Below, one piece after another: positions 26,132-34,897 of a DNA stretch of 64,000 bases. The notes beneath the pieces were generated by a model. That model did not search any database. It had not been told where the DNA came from and saw only the letters and a list, made by a program, of their open reading frames with translations. Origin of the DNA: Prevotella sp. Its GTDB lineage: Bacteria > Bacteroidota > Bacteroidia > Bacteroidales > Bacteroidaceae. Numbering within the stretch: the first letter of the stretch is position 1; each line of letters opens with the position of its first letter. The stretch spans positions 1 to 64,000 of the forward strand of contig JAGCDO010000066.1 in NCBI GenBank assembly GCA_017651265.1, given 5' to 3'. Position numbers and translations under genes: made by a program.

Positions 26132-27751
26132 TTACTTGATGTTCGGCTCCTCCAGTCCGATACCCTTCTTCTTGTCAACTACCTTCAGCACCAAGCCAAG
26201 AATGAGGGCGGCAATACCTAAGCAGGCCAGCATGACGAGCGGCCAGGTGTAGTCGAGCTTGGTGGGATCTTCAACACCGGGGTTGGTACTTGTAAGAACC
26301 TTACCGATGAGCAAGGGGAAGAGCCACAAACCGATGTTCTGAATCCAGAAGATCAGCGCGTAGGCAGAACCGATGACCTTTGCATCCACCAGCTTGGGAA
26401 CGCTGGGCCACAATGAAGCAGGCACAAGCGAGAACGAAGAACCGAGCACCAGGATGGTGATGTAGGCAATGACGATACCGCCGATGGCGTTGCCCTTGAA
26501 GGCGGGAAGGATGAAGGCGAAGGTGAGGTGACAGGCAATAAGCAGTAATGAACCCAGCACCAACATGGAGGCTGCCTTACCCTTATGATCGACATAGCTG
26601 CCGAGAATAGGTGTGATCAATACGGCCAGCAGGGGGAATACGGCGAAGATGGACTCAGCCGACTGGCGCATGTAACCCATATAACAATAGGTGATGAGGG
26701 CGATGATGGACAGACCAAGCAAACCGTATTTGCGACTCTTCACTTTCTGGAAGTTGCTGGCGAAACCAGCTGCTGCAACAACAAGCATGATGATGTACTG
26801 TACGATGGTTACTGTTGAACTTGTCCAGAAGGAACCTGGCTCAGGCTCCGTCAGGGTGAGGTTGCACTGCAGCATGTTCACGGCATACTTCTGGAAGGGG
26901 AAGATGGCTGAATAGTACAGAACACATAATAGAGCGACAAGCCAGAAACCGCTGTCGGTAAGGATCTTACCAATATCGCTTACCTTGAACGGATCATCTT
27001 TCTCCTCAGCCTCGCCAGTCTGAGCATCCAACTTCTTGTCCATGAAGAAATACACAATGGTCATGATCAGGGCGATACACATCAACACCACACCGAAGGC
27101 TACTGAGCGTGTTACGCTGACATTGCCTCCTAACTTGGCGAAGAAGGGTGAGAAGATCATACAGGTGGCAACACCCAAGCGGGCCAATGCCATCTCAGAA
27201 CCCATGGCCAACGCCATCTCACGACCCTTGAACCACTTCACGATACCTCGTGAAACGGTGATTCCTGCCATCTCGCAACCGCAACCGAATATCATAAAGC
27301 CGCAGGCAGCGAACTTTGCAGAGGCAGGCATACCATTATAGAACGGTGAAACTCCTAACTCGTCGAATACAGGGATGTAGTTGAGGTTATTGGTAAACCA
27401 AGTCTCCAACCCGCTACCAATGAACGACTCGCTCACGGCATACCATTTGATGATGGCACCGATGAGCATTACTGCACCAGAGAGGACGGCTGTGAAACGC
27501 ACTCCCATCTTGTCGAGGATGATACCAGCGAAGATGAGGAAGAAAACGAAGACATTGAGGAATACCTCAGAGCCCTGCATGGTACCGAAGGCCAATGAGT
27601 CCCAGCCGCGGGTTTCCTGCATCAGGTCCTTGATCGGGGAGAGGATGTCCATAAAGATATATGAACAGAACATGGCAAGTGCCAGTAATAAAAGGGCGGT
27701 CCAGCGCATGGCGGCGCTGTCGCGCAAAGTCTTTTGAATTGCTTGTGACAT
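26132..27751 (-). CDS. MFS transporter, 539 aa
   Basis: Twelve or more hydrophobic segments, beginning AMRWTALLLLALAMFCSYIF and ending VMLACLGIAALILGLVLKVV. The loop after TM2 has FAGIILDKMGVRFTAV, the G-x-x-x-D-x-x-G-x-R/K signature of the major facilitator superfamily. A central cytoplasmic loop (DKKLDAQTGEAEEKDDPFKV) splits the two halves. Substrate cannot be read from the sequence; the overall look is of the organic anion/nitrate-sugar phosphate type carriers annotated simply as MFS in Prevotella. Confidence 0.88.
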   Translation of the reverse strand: MSQAIQKTLRDSAAMRWTALLLLALAMFCSYIFMDILSPIKDLMQETRGWDSLAFGTMQGSEVFLNVFVFFLIFAGIILDKMGVRFTAVLSGAVMLIGAIIKWYAVSESFIGSGLETWFTNNLNYIPVFDELGVSPFYNGMPASAKFAACGFMIFGCGCEMAGITVSRGIVKWFKGREMALAMGSEMALARLGVATCMIFSPFFAKLGGNVSVTRSVAFGVVLMCIALIMTIVYFFMDKKLDAQTGEAEEKDDPFKVSDIGKILTDSGFWLVALLCVLYYSAIFPFQKYAVNMLQCNLTLTEPEPGSFWTSSTVTIVQYIIMLVVAAAGFASNFQKVKSRKYGLLGLSIIALITYCYMGYMRQSAESIFAVFPLLAVLITPILGSYVDHKGKAASMLVLGSLLLIACHLTFAFILPAFKGNAIGGIVIAYITILVLGSSFSLVPASLWPSVPKLVDAKVIGSAYALIFWIQNIGLWLFPLLIGKVLTSTNPGVEDPTKLDYTWPLVMLACLGIAALILGLVLKVVDKKKGIGLEEPNIK

Positions 27752-27776
27752 TTTTCTTGTTTTTACAATTTTGATG

Positions 27777-27807
27777 CAAAGTTACTAAAAAACGAGAGCA
27801 GAACAAA
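27777..27807 (-). promoter_or_regulatory. MFS gene promoter
   Basis: Minus-strand TAACTTTG at 27784-27777 and TTTTG at about 27808-27804, spacing 19; the ATG is at 27751. A second minus-strand TAACTTTG occurs at 27868-27861 without a clear -33, so a second weaker start is possible. Confidence 0.65.
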
Positions 27808-27889
27808 AAGAATTATTCTTTTTTTATGCCGAGTGCATTGTAAGTTCACGACTTTTCTCGCAAAGTTACGAAAATATTATGAGAAAGTG

Positions 27890-27933
27890 TTGACGAATGG
27901 TGTTTTTTTCGTATCTTTGCGATTGAATTCAAT
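27890..27933 (+). promoter_or_regulatory. Promoter of the RsbW-like gene with start-site palindrome
   Basis: TTG at 27890-27892 and TATCTTTG at 27912-27919, spacing 19. The perfect palindrome ATTGAATTCAAT (27922-27933) covers the likely transcript start, as at the xylanase promoter. Confidence 0.68.
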
Positions 27934-27951
27934 GCACTAATATTCATAGAA

Positions 27952-28365
27952 GTGAAACTACAACAAAGTATCATTCTTCCCAACGATGTCGAAAAGGTGT
28001 CAGAACTGACAACTTTTGTCGAAGGGATCTGCGAGTCGTTGGAATTCGATCCTGTAACGACCATGCAGATGAATCTGGCTATTGAGGAAGCTGTTGTGAA
28101 TGTCATGAGCTATGCTTATCCTCAAGGAGCCCAAGGCTTTGTGAATATAGAGGCGCAGGCGAATGAATCACGACTGAAGTTTGTGATTACCGATACGGGT
28201 ATTCCCTTCGACCCTACGGCAATGGCTAAGGTGGACACCACACTATCGACCGAGGAACGTGGTATTGGCGGATTGGGAATTCATCTGGTTCGTACCATTA
28301 TGGATAGCGTTAATTACAAGCGTGTAGATGGTAAGAATATCCTGACGCTCCGAAAGTTTTTCTAA
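27952..28365 (+). CDS. RsbW-like anti-sigma factor / serine kinase (HATPase)
   Basis: 137 aa from a GTG at 27952 (VKLQQSIILPNDVEKVSELT). The GHKL ATP-binding boxes are clear: MNLAIEEAVVNVMSYAYP (N box), FVITDTGIPFDP (G1 box) and GGLGIHLVRTIMDSVNY (G2). Members bind a sigma factor or partner and phosphorylate a STAS anti-anti-sigma protein. A small STAS gene lies 4 kb away (32385-32687) and is the obvious candidate partner; the link is inference. A bidirectional terminator follows. Confidence 0.9.
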   Translation: MKLQQSIILPNDVEKVSELTTFVEGICESLEFDPVTTMQMNLAIEEAVVNVMSYAYPQGAQGFVNIEAQANESRLKFVITDTGIPFDPTAMAKVDTTLSTEERGIGGLGIHLVRTIMDSVNYKRVDGKNILTLRKFF

Positions 28366-28392
28366 GTATATATATAAAATAAGGTATAATAA

Positions 28393-28424
28393 AAGAGGCT
28401 GCATGTGATTTCATGCAGCCTCTT
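28393..28424. terminator. Bidirectional terminator between convergent genes
   Basis: AAGAGGCTGCATG (28393-28405), loop TGATTT, CATGCAGCCTCTT (28412-28424), perfect 13 bp stem, followed by GTTTTG. It separates the convergent RsbW-like gene and the lipoprotein gene at 28447. Repeats of TTCTTGA (28433-28446) follow. Confidence 0.85.
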
Positions 28425-28446
28425 GTTTTGGGTTCTTGATTCTTGA

Positions 28447-29247
28447 TTACTTGATCAGGGCAGCACGTGCAGCAACGATCTTGTCCTTTGCCTCTGCAAG
28501 CTGAGTCTTCAGCTGGTCAACAGAGATAGCATTCAGTACGTCGAGGGGCTCGATAGCCTTTGCTACGGGCTCGATTGACGGATCATACTGCTTCAGACGA
28601 CCGATAGCTTCTGTCAGAAGGGCGATACGATAAGTAACGTTGGAAGCTGCATCATCATCAAATGAAGCGAGGAACTTGTCAGAGTTCTGGCTGATTGCAA
28701 AGAGCTGCTCAACAAGTGAGGTACCAGCCAACTGCCAGAAGTAGTTGATACGACCGTTCTGGTTCATGTTGTCATAGAGAGCCTGAGAGGTCTCAAAGAT
28801 AGTAGCAGCATCCTGGATCTCCTTGAAAGAAGGATCGTCGATGTCGGCAACCAGCTTGGAAATAGCCTGGTCGTACTCATCGGTAGGCAGATCATACAGC
28901 GCTGCAATCTTCTTGTCAACGCTCAGTGCGCTTACCATGCGGTACTTCTCTGCCAGTGTAGCAGCATTCTCAGCAACTGACGGCTGGAGGAGATAGTCGG
29001 GCTTTACCTGCTTCTCTTCATCACTCAACTTGATGCCGTCGGCATCCTTCACGATAGGAAGCTGCTTGAGCTCACCGATGGCAGTAGCAAGACTGTCGAG
29101 TTCCATCTTGATCTTTGCTTCAACCTGCTCCTGCTCAAACGACTTGATGGAGTCTGTTTCCTCTACGGGTTGTGCACTCTTCTTGCCATCGCATGCTGCG
29201 AAAGCCAATGCTGCGATTACCACAGCGAACATTGCTAATTTTTTCAT
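28447..29247 (-). CDS. Lipoprotein of unknown function, 266 aa
   Basis: MKKLAMFAVVIAALAFAACD is a lipoprotein signal with lipobox AFAAC. The mature protein is acidic and helical (EQEQVEAKIKMELDSLATAI; DEYDQAISKLVADIDDPSFK; QLKTQLAEAKDKIVAARAAL). No catalytic motif or family recognised. It lies 43 bases after the ABC transporter gene in the same direction, so cotranscription is possible. Confidence 0.8.
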   Translation of the reverse strand: MKKLAMFAVVIAALAFAACDGKKSAQPVEETDSIKSFEQEQVEAKIKMELDSLATAIGELKQLPIVKDADGIKLSDEEKQVKPDYLLQPSVAENAATLAEKYRMVSALSVDKKIAALYDLPTDEYDQAISKLVADIDDPSFKEIQDAATIFETSQALYDNMNQNGRINYFWQLAGTSLVEQLFAISQNSDKFLASFDDDAASNVTYRIALLTEAIGRLKQYDPSIEPVAKAIEPLDVLNAISVDQLKTQLAEAKDKIVAARAALIK

Positions 29248-29290
29248 TGCTTTTGTTTTAAATGATTATTATTAGAAAATTGATTATGTA

Positions 29291-32185
29291 TTATTGTTCT
29301 TTTCGTAAATACCTTCCGGGACAGTCGGTTAGTAATAGTCCTGTGGTGATAAGGCACATCAGCAGGATGACACCCATATTGAACCACAGTGTTTTTACTT
29401 TCCACGACCCCAGCATCTTCTCACTACTATAGAAGGGAGCACGTCCCATCCTGTTCTGGGGTGTCAGATAGATGATGCCGGCACGGGGAACGATATGATC
29501 ATCAACGATCTCGAGCATGCGCTGCTGGTCGGCACCGATGACACAATCCTCCAACTTGGTGTTGTGATTGTTGCGTTTCAGTTCCAGGAGCGCTTCCTTG
29601 CCGTGCTCTTGTATGTATTCAGCCACCAGGGCATCCTTCTTCATGGTTGTCTTGTTACCTCGTTGCGCAAGAATCTGCTCAGCCTCTTGCATATACTGGC
29701 GGAGGGATTCGTACGAGTAATCCCCTTCGTATGCTTTCATCCCACAAAAAGCCGTCAACTGGGGTAGGTTGGTGCGGATTGTCCTTAGGTGAGAATCATT
29801 CACTTCCTTGCCCCGTTTCTGTTCATCGTTCATGGTTTCAAGCTGCGACTGCAGTTCGTAGAGGTAGGCAGCGTTGTAGAACTGATTCTCCTGCTTTTCC
29901 TTGTCCAATGCGAAGAACTGTTTCTCGTACTTGTTGTCAGTGAATGAAGTAACAGCGAGCGCCTCATAGCTCCATCTGGAAGGAATAAGATCACCAATCA
30001 GCGGTACGTTTCCCGTTGTACTCTTGGGAGTGAGGTCGCTGAAACTTACCACAAGACCACAGAGCAAAATTTGTGGAATGAGCAACAGGGGAATGGTGAT
30101 GTAGATGGCGACTACCGAGTTGAGACACTGCGACAACAGCAGACCAGTCAGATTGGCCAGCAGGGCTGTCATGAACAGGATGAACCACCATACACCAAAA
30201 AGACCATGCAGTCCCATGATACTGTTACCGATCAGGATGAACAACAAGGTCTGTATCAAGGATAATCCGGCCATCAGAACAATCTTCGACCAGATATAGC
30301 TTCCGTACGATAGGTGCAGAAACTTCTCGCGCTTCAGTAAGGCACGGTCCTTGATGATCTCCTCGGCACTACCGCTCATACCAATGAAAGTGGCGACGAT
30401 GACGGCCATGAAGAAATAGCTGACGAGGTTCTTGTTATCCCTCACTGAATAGCCTTCTGGAGGAGCATAGCGGGTAAGAAGGGCACATACTACCGCTAAG
30501 ACCGGTGCTTCCAAGAGGGCGATAGCCAGATACTGGACATTGCTTACCTTACTCTTGATGTTCCGTTGCAGGAAGATCAGGAACTGCTTCAGACAACCAG
30601 GCTTCTTCTGGTCTGACTGAGGGATACTGCTGACTACAGGTGCTGCCTGTTCGGGGCGGTTCTTCAGGTAGAGTTCATGCCATTCCTGTGGAGTTATCTT
30701 TCTTTCGTCAGAGATCTCGCCACTATTGTTCAGTGCTTTCTCATCAATGATGTTCAGAATGATTTCCGGGTTCACATTACCGCAAGTAGGACAGGCACTT
30801 GTCTCTGCGTCGGCATAGCAAGCAGTCTCCTTGAAGTAGGTGATGGCATCGATGGGGTTGCCGTCATACACCGGATAGCCGCCGCGATCCAACAGCCACA
30901 ACCGGTCGAACAGGATATAGACATCACTCGACGGCTGGTGGATGTTGACGATAATGAGCTTTCCCTTGTAGGTCTGTTCCTTCAGCAGGTTAATCACCTT
31001 TTCCGTATCAGCTGATGACAATCCTGATGTTGGTTCATCGAGGAAGAGCACTGCCGGCTCACGGATGAGCTCCAAAGCGATGTTCAGTCGTTTGCGTTGA
31101 CCACCTGAGATGTATTTGTTGATGGGCGAGCCCACCTTCAAGTCCTTGACTGCTTCAAGACCTAACTCTTTCAGCGTCTTGATTACACGACGGTCGATCT
31201 CTTCTTTTGATAGTCCCTCAAAACAAAGTCTGGCCGTATAGTACAGATTCTGGTAAACCGTCAGCTCCTCAATAAGCAGGTCGTCTTGCGGTACGAACCC
31301 GATAAGGTCCTTGGTACCTGATTCGGAGATGTCATGACCATTGATGGTGATGCTGCCTTCCTGCGGTTTCAGTGTGCCATTCAGGATGGATAGCAGAGTT
31401 GTCTTTCCTGTTCCTGATCCACCCATGATGGCGAGCAGCTCACCGCTGTGCAAGGTGAAGCTCAGGTTGTGCATACCATTGTCACTGCCAGGGAAGCGGA
31501 AGTTGATGTCGCGTCCGCAGAATTCCACCGACTGGCGTTCGCCTTCACTATCATTCTTATTGTAGGCAGCTAAAATAGTGGAGTAATATACAGGGGAGCT
31601 GTTCTTTCCTTTTAGTACACTGCTTTGCAGCAATACCTGATAGGCTCCTGCCAATACGGGTACATCATTCAGCAAAACCTTGTCATTACCGTTATAGGTA
31701 AATACCAATGTTCCTGAATCAGGATTGAGGAGTGTCTTCAGCTGACCGTCAAAACCGTCGGGCTGGAACAGCATCACTCTTTCAGTGGACTTATTATTAA
31801 TGAAATCCACAAAGTCGTTGAACTGTCTATCGGAGATGTTGAACGTGTCGGCCATGACTTTGAACATCGGATGCATCTTACCTTCCTTCGATCCGCAGAA
31901 CTCCATGATACGGAGCAGAAGCATGGCCTCCTCGTTTGCACGGATCTTACCATGAAGATTGGCACAGATAGACTGAACAGCTTTCTCAGTGTCCAGTTCA
32001 TCTGTCATCTCGTAAACGCCCCGCATGTCGCTATAGAGGGCGAGATAGGAATTGATGTTTCTGATGCCGAAATGATGACGCATGTAACTCACGAGCATAT
32101 TCTTTGCCCGTGTCTCATCCACTTGTTCTTCCTTGCCGAATAATGCAAATAGGCTAAGAAAACTGGATAATACAATGTCTGTCAT
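29291..32185 (-). CDS. ABC transporter, TerB-like + ATPase + permease fusion
   Basis: 964 aa. Residues about 1-140 are helical and TerB-like (FALFGKEEQVDETRAKNMLV, MFKVMADTFNISDRQFNDFV). Residues about 225-440 are an ABCG-type ATPase: Walker A GGSGTGKTTLLS, signature ISGGQRKRLNIALELI, Walker B AVLFLDEPTSGLSS, H-loop VNIHQPSSD. A cysteine pair CPTCG precedes the membrane half with about six segments (LVSYFFMAVIVATFIGMSGS; AIYITIPLLLIPQILLCGLV) and a last one near the C-terminus. Such white/ABCG-like fusions are common in Bacteroidota; substrate unknown. The C-terminal loop between the last two membrane segments is long and charged. Confidence 0.88.
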   Translation of the reverse strand: MTDIVLSSFLSLFALFGKEEQVDETRAKNMLVSYMRHHFGIRNINSYLALYSDMRGVYEMTDELDTEKAVQSICANLHGKIRANEEAMLLLRIMEFCGSKEGKMHPMFKVMADTFNISDRQFNDFVDFINNKSTERVMLFQPDGFDGQLKTLLNPDSGTLVFTYNGNDKVLLNDVPVLAGAYQVLLQSSVLKGKNSSPVYYSTILAAYNKNDSEGERQSVEFCGRDINFRFPGSDNGMHNLSFTLHSGELLAIMGGSGTGKTTLLSILNGTLKPQEGSITINGHDISESGTKDLIGFVPQDDLLIEELTVYQNLYYTARLCFEGLSKEEIDRRVIKTLKELGLEAVKDLKVGSPINKYISGGQRKRLNIALELIREPAVLFLDEPTSGLSSADTEKVINLLKEQTYKGKLIIVNIHQPSSDVYILFDRLWLLDRGGYPVYDGNPIDAITYFKETACYADAETSACPTCGNVNPEIILNIIDEKALNNSGEISDERKITPQEWHELYLKNRPEQAAPVVSSIPQSDQKKPGCLKQFLIFLQRNIKSKVSNVQYLAIALLEAPVLAVVCALLTRYAPPEGYSVRDNKNLVSYFFMAVIVATFIGMSGSAEEIIKDRALLKREKFLHLSYGSYIWSKIVLMAGLSLIQTLLFILIGNSIMGLHGLFGVWWFILFMTALLANLTGLLLSQCLNSVVAIYITIPLLLIPQILLCGLVVSFSDLTPKSTTGNVPLIGDLIPSRWSYEALAVTSFTDNKYEKQFFALDKEKQENQFYNAAYLYELQSQLETMNDEQKRGKEVNDSHLRTIRTNLPQLTAFCGMKAYEGDYSYESLRQYMQEAEQILAQRGNKTTMKKDALVAEYIQEHGKEALLELKRNNHNTKLEDCVIGADQQRMLEIVDDHIVPRAGIIYLTPQNRMGRAPFYSSEKMLGSWKVKTLWFNMGVILLMCLITTGLLLTDCPGRYLRKEQ

Positions 32186-32319
32186 CTCCGTTAAATACTA
32201 CCTGACGTGGTGTCGTCGTTGAGTTTATTTTTGCAAATGTACAAAATTATTCTGATTGGACTTTTCCCCTATGGGTTAAAAATGATTAATTCTACAAGCG
32301 GTCTAAGAGGGTGTTTAGG

Positions 32320-32336
32320 TATTTTTGTTATTTTTG
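32320..32336 (+). promoter_or_regulatory. Possible -7 elements of the STAS gene
   Basis: Two overlapping-register boxes, TATTTTTG at 32320-32327 and at 32329-32336, lie about 50 bases before the ATG. No good -33 element accompanies either, so this is tentative. Confidence 0.4.
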
Positions 32337-32384
32337 CATATCCATTGAAGGGAACAGACTATAATCATGCAATAATATCATTAT

Positions 32385-32687
32385 ATGAATACAACGATTC
32401 TAGAAAAAGATGGCAACTTGGTAGCCGTTTTCGAGGGTAGACTTGACACTGCAGCCGCAATCAAGACAGAGCAGGAGGTGAAACCGCTGTATGACAATGT
32501 TGATCGCGACATCGTCCTTGACTGTACTGCTATGGAGTATATCTCTTCGAGCGGATTGCGCATCTTCCTGAATATACTCAAGAATACGAAACCAAAGGGC
32601 CGTCATGTCTATATCCAGGGCATCAGTAAAGAGCTGCGCACTGTCTTTGACATGACGGGTTTTACCAACTTATTCGAGTTTAAATAA
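32385..32687 (+). CDS. STAS domain anti-anti-sigma factor
   Basis: 100 aa, a single STAS domain: VAVFEGRLDTAAAIKTEQEV, DIVLDCTAMEYISSSGLRIF and FDMTGFTNLFEFK. The SSSG loop holds the serine normally phosphorylated by an RsbW/SpoIIAB-type kinase. The likely partner is the RsbW-like protein at 27952. Together they would form a partner-switch controlling a sigma factor or another target. Confidence 0.9.
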   Translation: MNTTILEKDGNLVAVFEGRLDTAAAIKTEQEVKPLYDNVDRDIVLDCTAMEYISSSGLRIFLNILKNTKPKGRHVYIQGISKELRTVFDMTGFTNLFEFK

Positions 32688-32695
32688 TCCCTTTT

Positions 32696-34879
32696 TTATT
32701 TCAGCCAGCGATCCAGCCATTCGAAGTAGGTGCGCTGCCAGAGAATACCGTTCTGCGGTTTCAGTACCCAGTGGTTTTCATCAGGGAAGATCAGTAGCTG
32801 GGCTTCAATACCTTTCATGCGTGCTGCATTGAAAGCAGACATTCCTTGTGTGGCATTGATACGGTAATCTTTCTCTCCATGGATGCAAAGAATGGGGGTG
32901 TCCCATTTGTCAACATACAGATGAGGTGAATTCTTATAGGTCTTGTCTGCGTCAGCTGTGCGATCTTTATTCCAGTATGCATCATCATACTCCCAATTAC
33001 TGAACCAGTTCTCTTCGGTTTCGGTGTACATTGCCTCGAGGTTGAAGGCACCGTCGTGAGCGATGAAACACTTGAAGCGTTTGTTATGATGACCAGCAAG
33101 ATAATAGACCGAGAAGCCACCGAAGGAAGCACCCACGGCACCCAGATGGTCTTTATCTACATAAGGAAGATTCTCGCAAGCATAGTCGATCGCCGAGAGA
33201 TAGTCGTTCATGCACTGACCGGTCCAGTCGCCACTGATCTCCTCGCACCATTCGCTGCCGAAGCCCGGCAGACCGCGACGGTTGGGAGCCACGACAACAT
33301 ATCCTTGTGAGGCCATGATCATGAAGTTCCAGCGGTAGCTCCAGAACTGAGATACCGGACTCTGCGGTCCGCCCTCGCAGAACAGCAGGGTGGGGTATTT
33401 CTTGGTCTCGTCGAAGTTCGGCGGCAGGACAATCCACACCAGCATCTGCTTCCCGTCGGTGGTCGGCACCCACACCTGTCGTTCCGTTGGCATGAGCAGC
33501 TGATCCAGGATGTGCATGTTCTCTGCAGTGATCTGAGTGACAACCGTCTTTTCCGGTTTCTTGAAGTTCGGTGTGACGACATAGAGGTCGGCGGGTGCCA
33601 AATGACTGTGCCGTTCCATGAGCAGTTGCTTACCGTTGTTCAGCGGCTGCAGGGACCCCCAGTCGGCCCATTCGTTGGTGAGCTGCTTCAGCTCACCTTT
33701 CCAGTTGATGGCATAGAGGTTATATGTCCCGTGCCATACACCAGTGAAATAAATCAAGGCATCCTTGTCGTCCGACCAGCAGAAGCCGTCCACGTCAGAA
33801 TCGAAGGCCTCTGTCACATACCTTTTCTCACCCGTTGCCAGCGTATAGATACACAGTCGGTTACGGTCGGCTTCATAGCCGTCACGAGCCATGCTCTGCC
33901 AAGCGATATACTTACCGTCGGGTGAGAACTGCGGGTTCTGGTCGTAACCCGGATTGTTCTTCAGGTTCTCAGGTGCATTTACAGCTTGATGGCGCAAGGT
34001 CTTCGAGGGGTCAACCTTCGGTTCGATATAGTCGGCCGGCTTGCAGAGATTGATGGTTTTCCGCGTACCTATATTATATAGGTAGATATCAGAATCGGTA
34101 GAAATGGAGTAGAGCAATCCCGTCTTCTTCCTGCAAGTATAGGCAATGCTCTGCGAATCCTTACTCCAGTCGAGCTGCTCCATACCACCGAACGGTTCCA
34201 TAGGGCACTCAAAAGGTTCTCCCTCAAGGATGTCGATTCCATCATCTGCGATGACAAAGTCATCGCCTACGGAGAAGACAAACGGATGCTGTATGCTTTC
34301 CACATAATGATCCCAATGCCGGTACATCAAATCGGTTACCAGTCTTCCGGTAGCCTTGGGCAAATCTTTCGGGTTCTCCTTGATAACCTCGTTGAAAGGA
34401 ATGCTCTTCAGCAGGATCACCTTCTTACCGTCGGGTGAGAACTTAAAGCCCTCCACATTACCGTCGGTCTTGCTGAGTTGCTGACGGTTGGAGCCGTCAC
34501 TGTTCATCGACCAGATCTCACCTCCAGAGAGGAAGGCGATGCGGTTGTTGTTGAGCCAGGCGGGATCAGTCTCGTTCTTATTACTGTTAGTGAGTATTTG
34601 CTGTCCAGAGCCGTTGGCATCGATTATATAGAGCACCTGATGACTCTTGTTCTCCTTGACACTATAATATCCCACCTGATAGACAATCTTCTTGCCATCG
34701 GGCGACGCAGCATAACTGCCGATTCGTCCCATGGCCCAGAGTGCCTCAGGTGTCATGGCCATCTTTCCATTACTGGCGGTGATGCGCTGTTTTCCAATCT
34801 TCACGTTTTCTTGAGCTTTTACGGTACCGACGACGAGACAAAGCACGACGACGGTCATACTGGTTAAGAGCTTGTTCAT
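32696..34879 (-). CDS. S9 family peptidase (DPP5/acylaminoacyl-peptidase-like)
   Basis: 727 aa with a signal peptide (MNKLLTSMTVVVLCLVVGTV, then KAQ). An N-terminal beta-propeller has WD-like repeats (GSYAASPDGKKIVYQVGYYS, FKFSPDGKKVILL, PQFSPDGKYIAWQ). The C-terminal alpha/beta hydrolase has Ser in GAVGASFGGFSVYY, Asp in CIHGEKDYRIN and His in PDENHWVLK. It should cut dipeptides or acyl-amino acids in the periplasm, feeding peptide catabolism. It is the last gene of a leftward run from yidC. Confidence 0.92.
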   Translation of the reverse strand: MNKLLTSMTVVVLCLVVGTVKAQENVKIGKQRITASNGKMAMTPEALWAMGRIGSYAASPDGKKIVYQVGYYSVKENKSHQVLYIIDANGSGQQILTNSNKNETDPAWLNNNRIAFLSGGEIWSMNSDGSNRQQLSKTDGNVEGFKFSPDGKKVILLKSIPFNEVIKENPKDLPKATGRLVTDLMYRHWDHYVESIQHPFVFSVGDDFVIADDGIDILEGEPFECPMEPFGGMEQLDWSKDSQSIAYTCRKKTGLLYSISTDSDIYLYNIGTRKTINLCKPADYIEPKVDPSKTLRHQAVNAPENLKNNPGYDQNPQFSPDGKYIAWQSMARDGYEADRNRLCIYTLATGEKRYVTEAFDSDVDGFCWSDDKDALIYFTGVWHGTYNLYAINWKGELKQLTNEWADWGSLQPLNNGKQLLMERHSHLAPADLYVVTPNFKKPEKTVVTQITAENMHILDQLLMPTERQVWVPTTDGKQMLVWIVLPPNFDETKKYPTLLFCEGGPQSPVSQFWSYRWNFMIMASQGYVVVAPNRRGLPGFGSEWCEEISGDWTGQCMNDYLSAIDYACENLPYVDKDHLGAVGASFGGFSVYYLAGHHNKRFKCFIAHDGAFNLEAMYTETEENWFSNWEYDDAYWNKDRTADADKTYKNSPHLYVDKWDTPILCIHGEKDYRINATQGMSAFNAARMKGIEAQLLIFPDENHWVLKPQNGILWQRTYFEWLDRWLK

Positions 34880-34897
34880 AAGGTTATAATAGATAGT

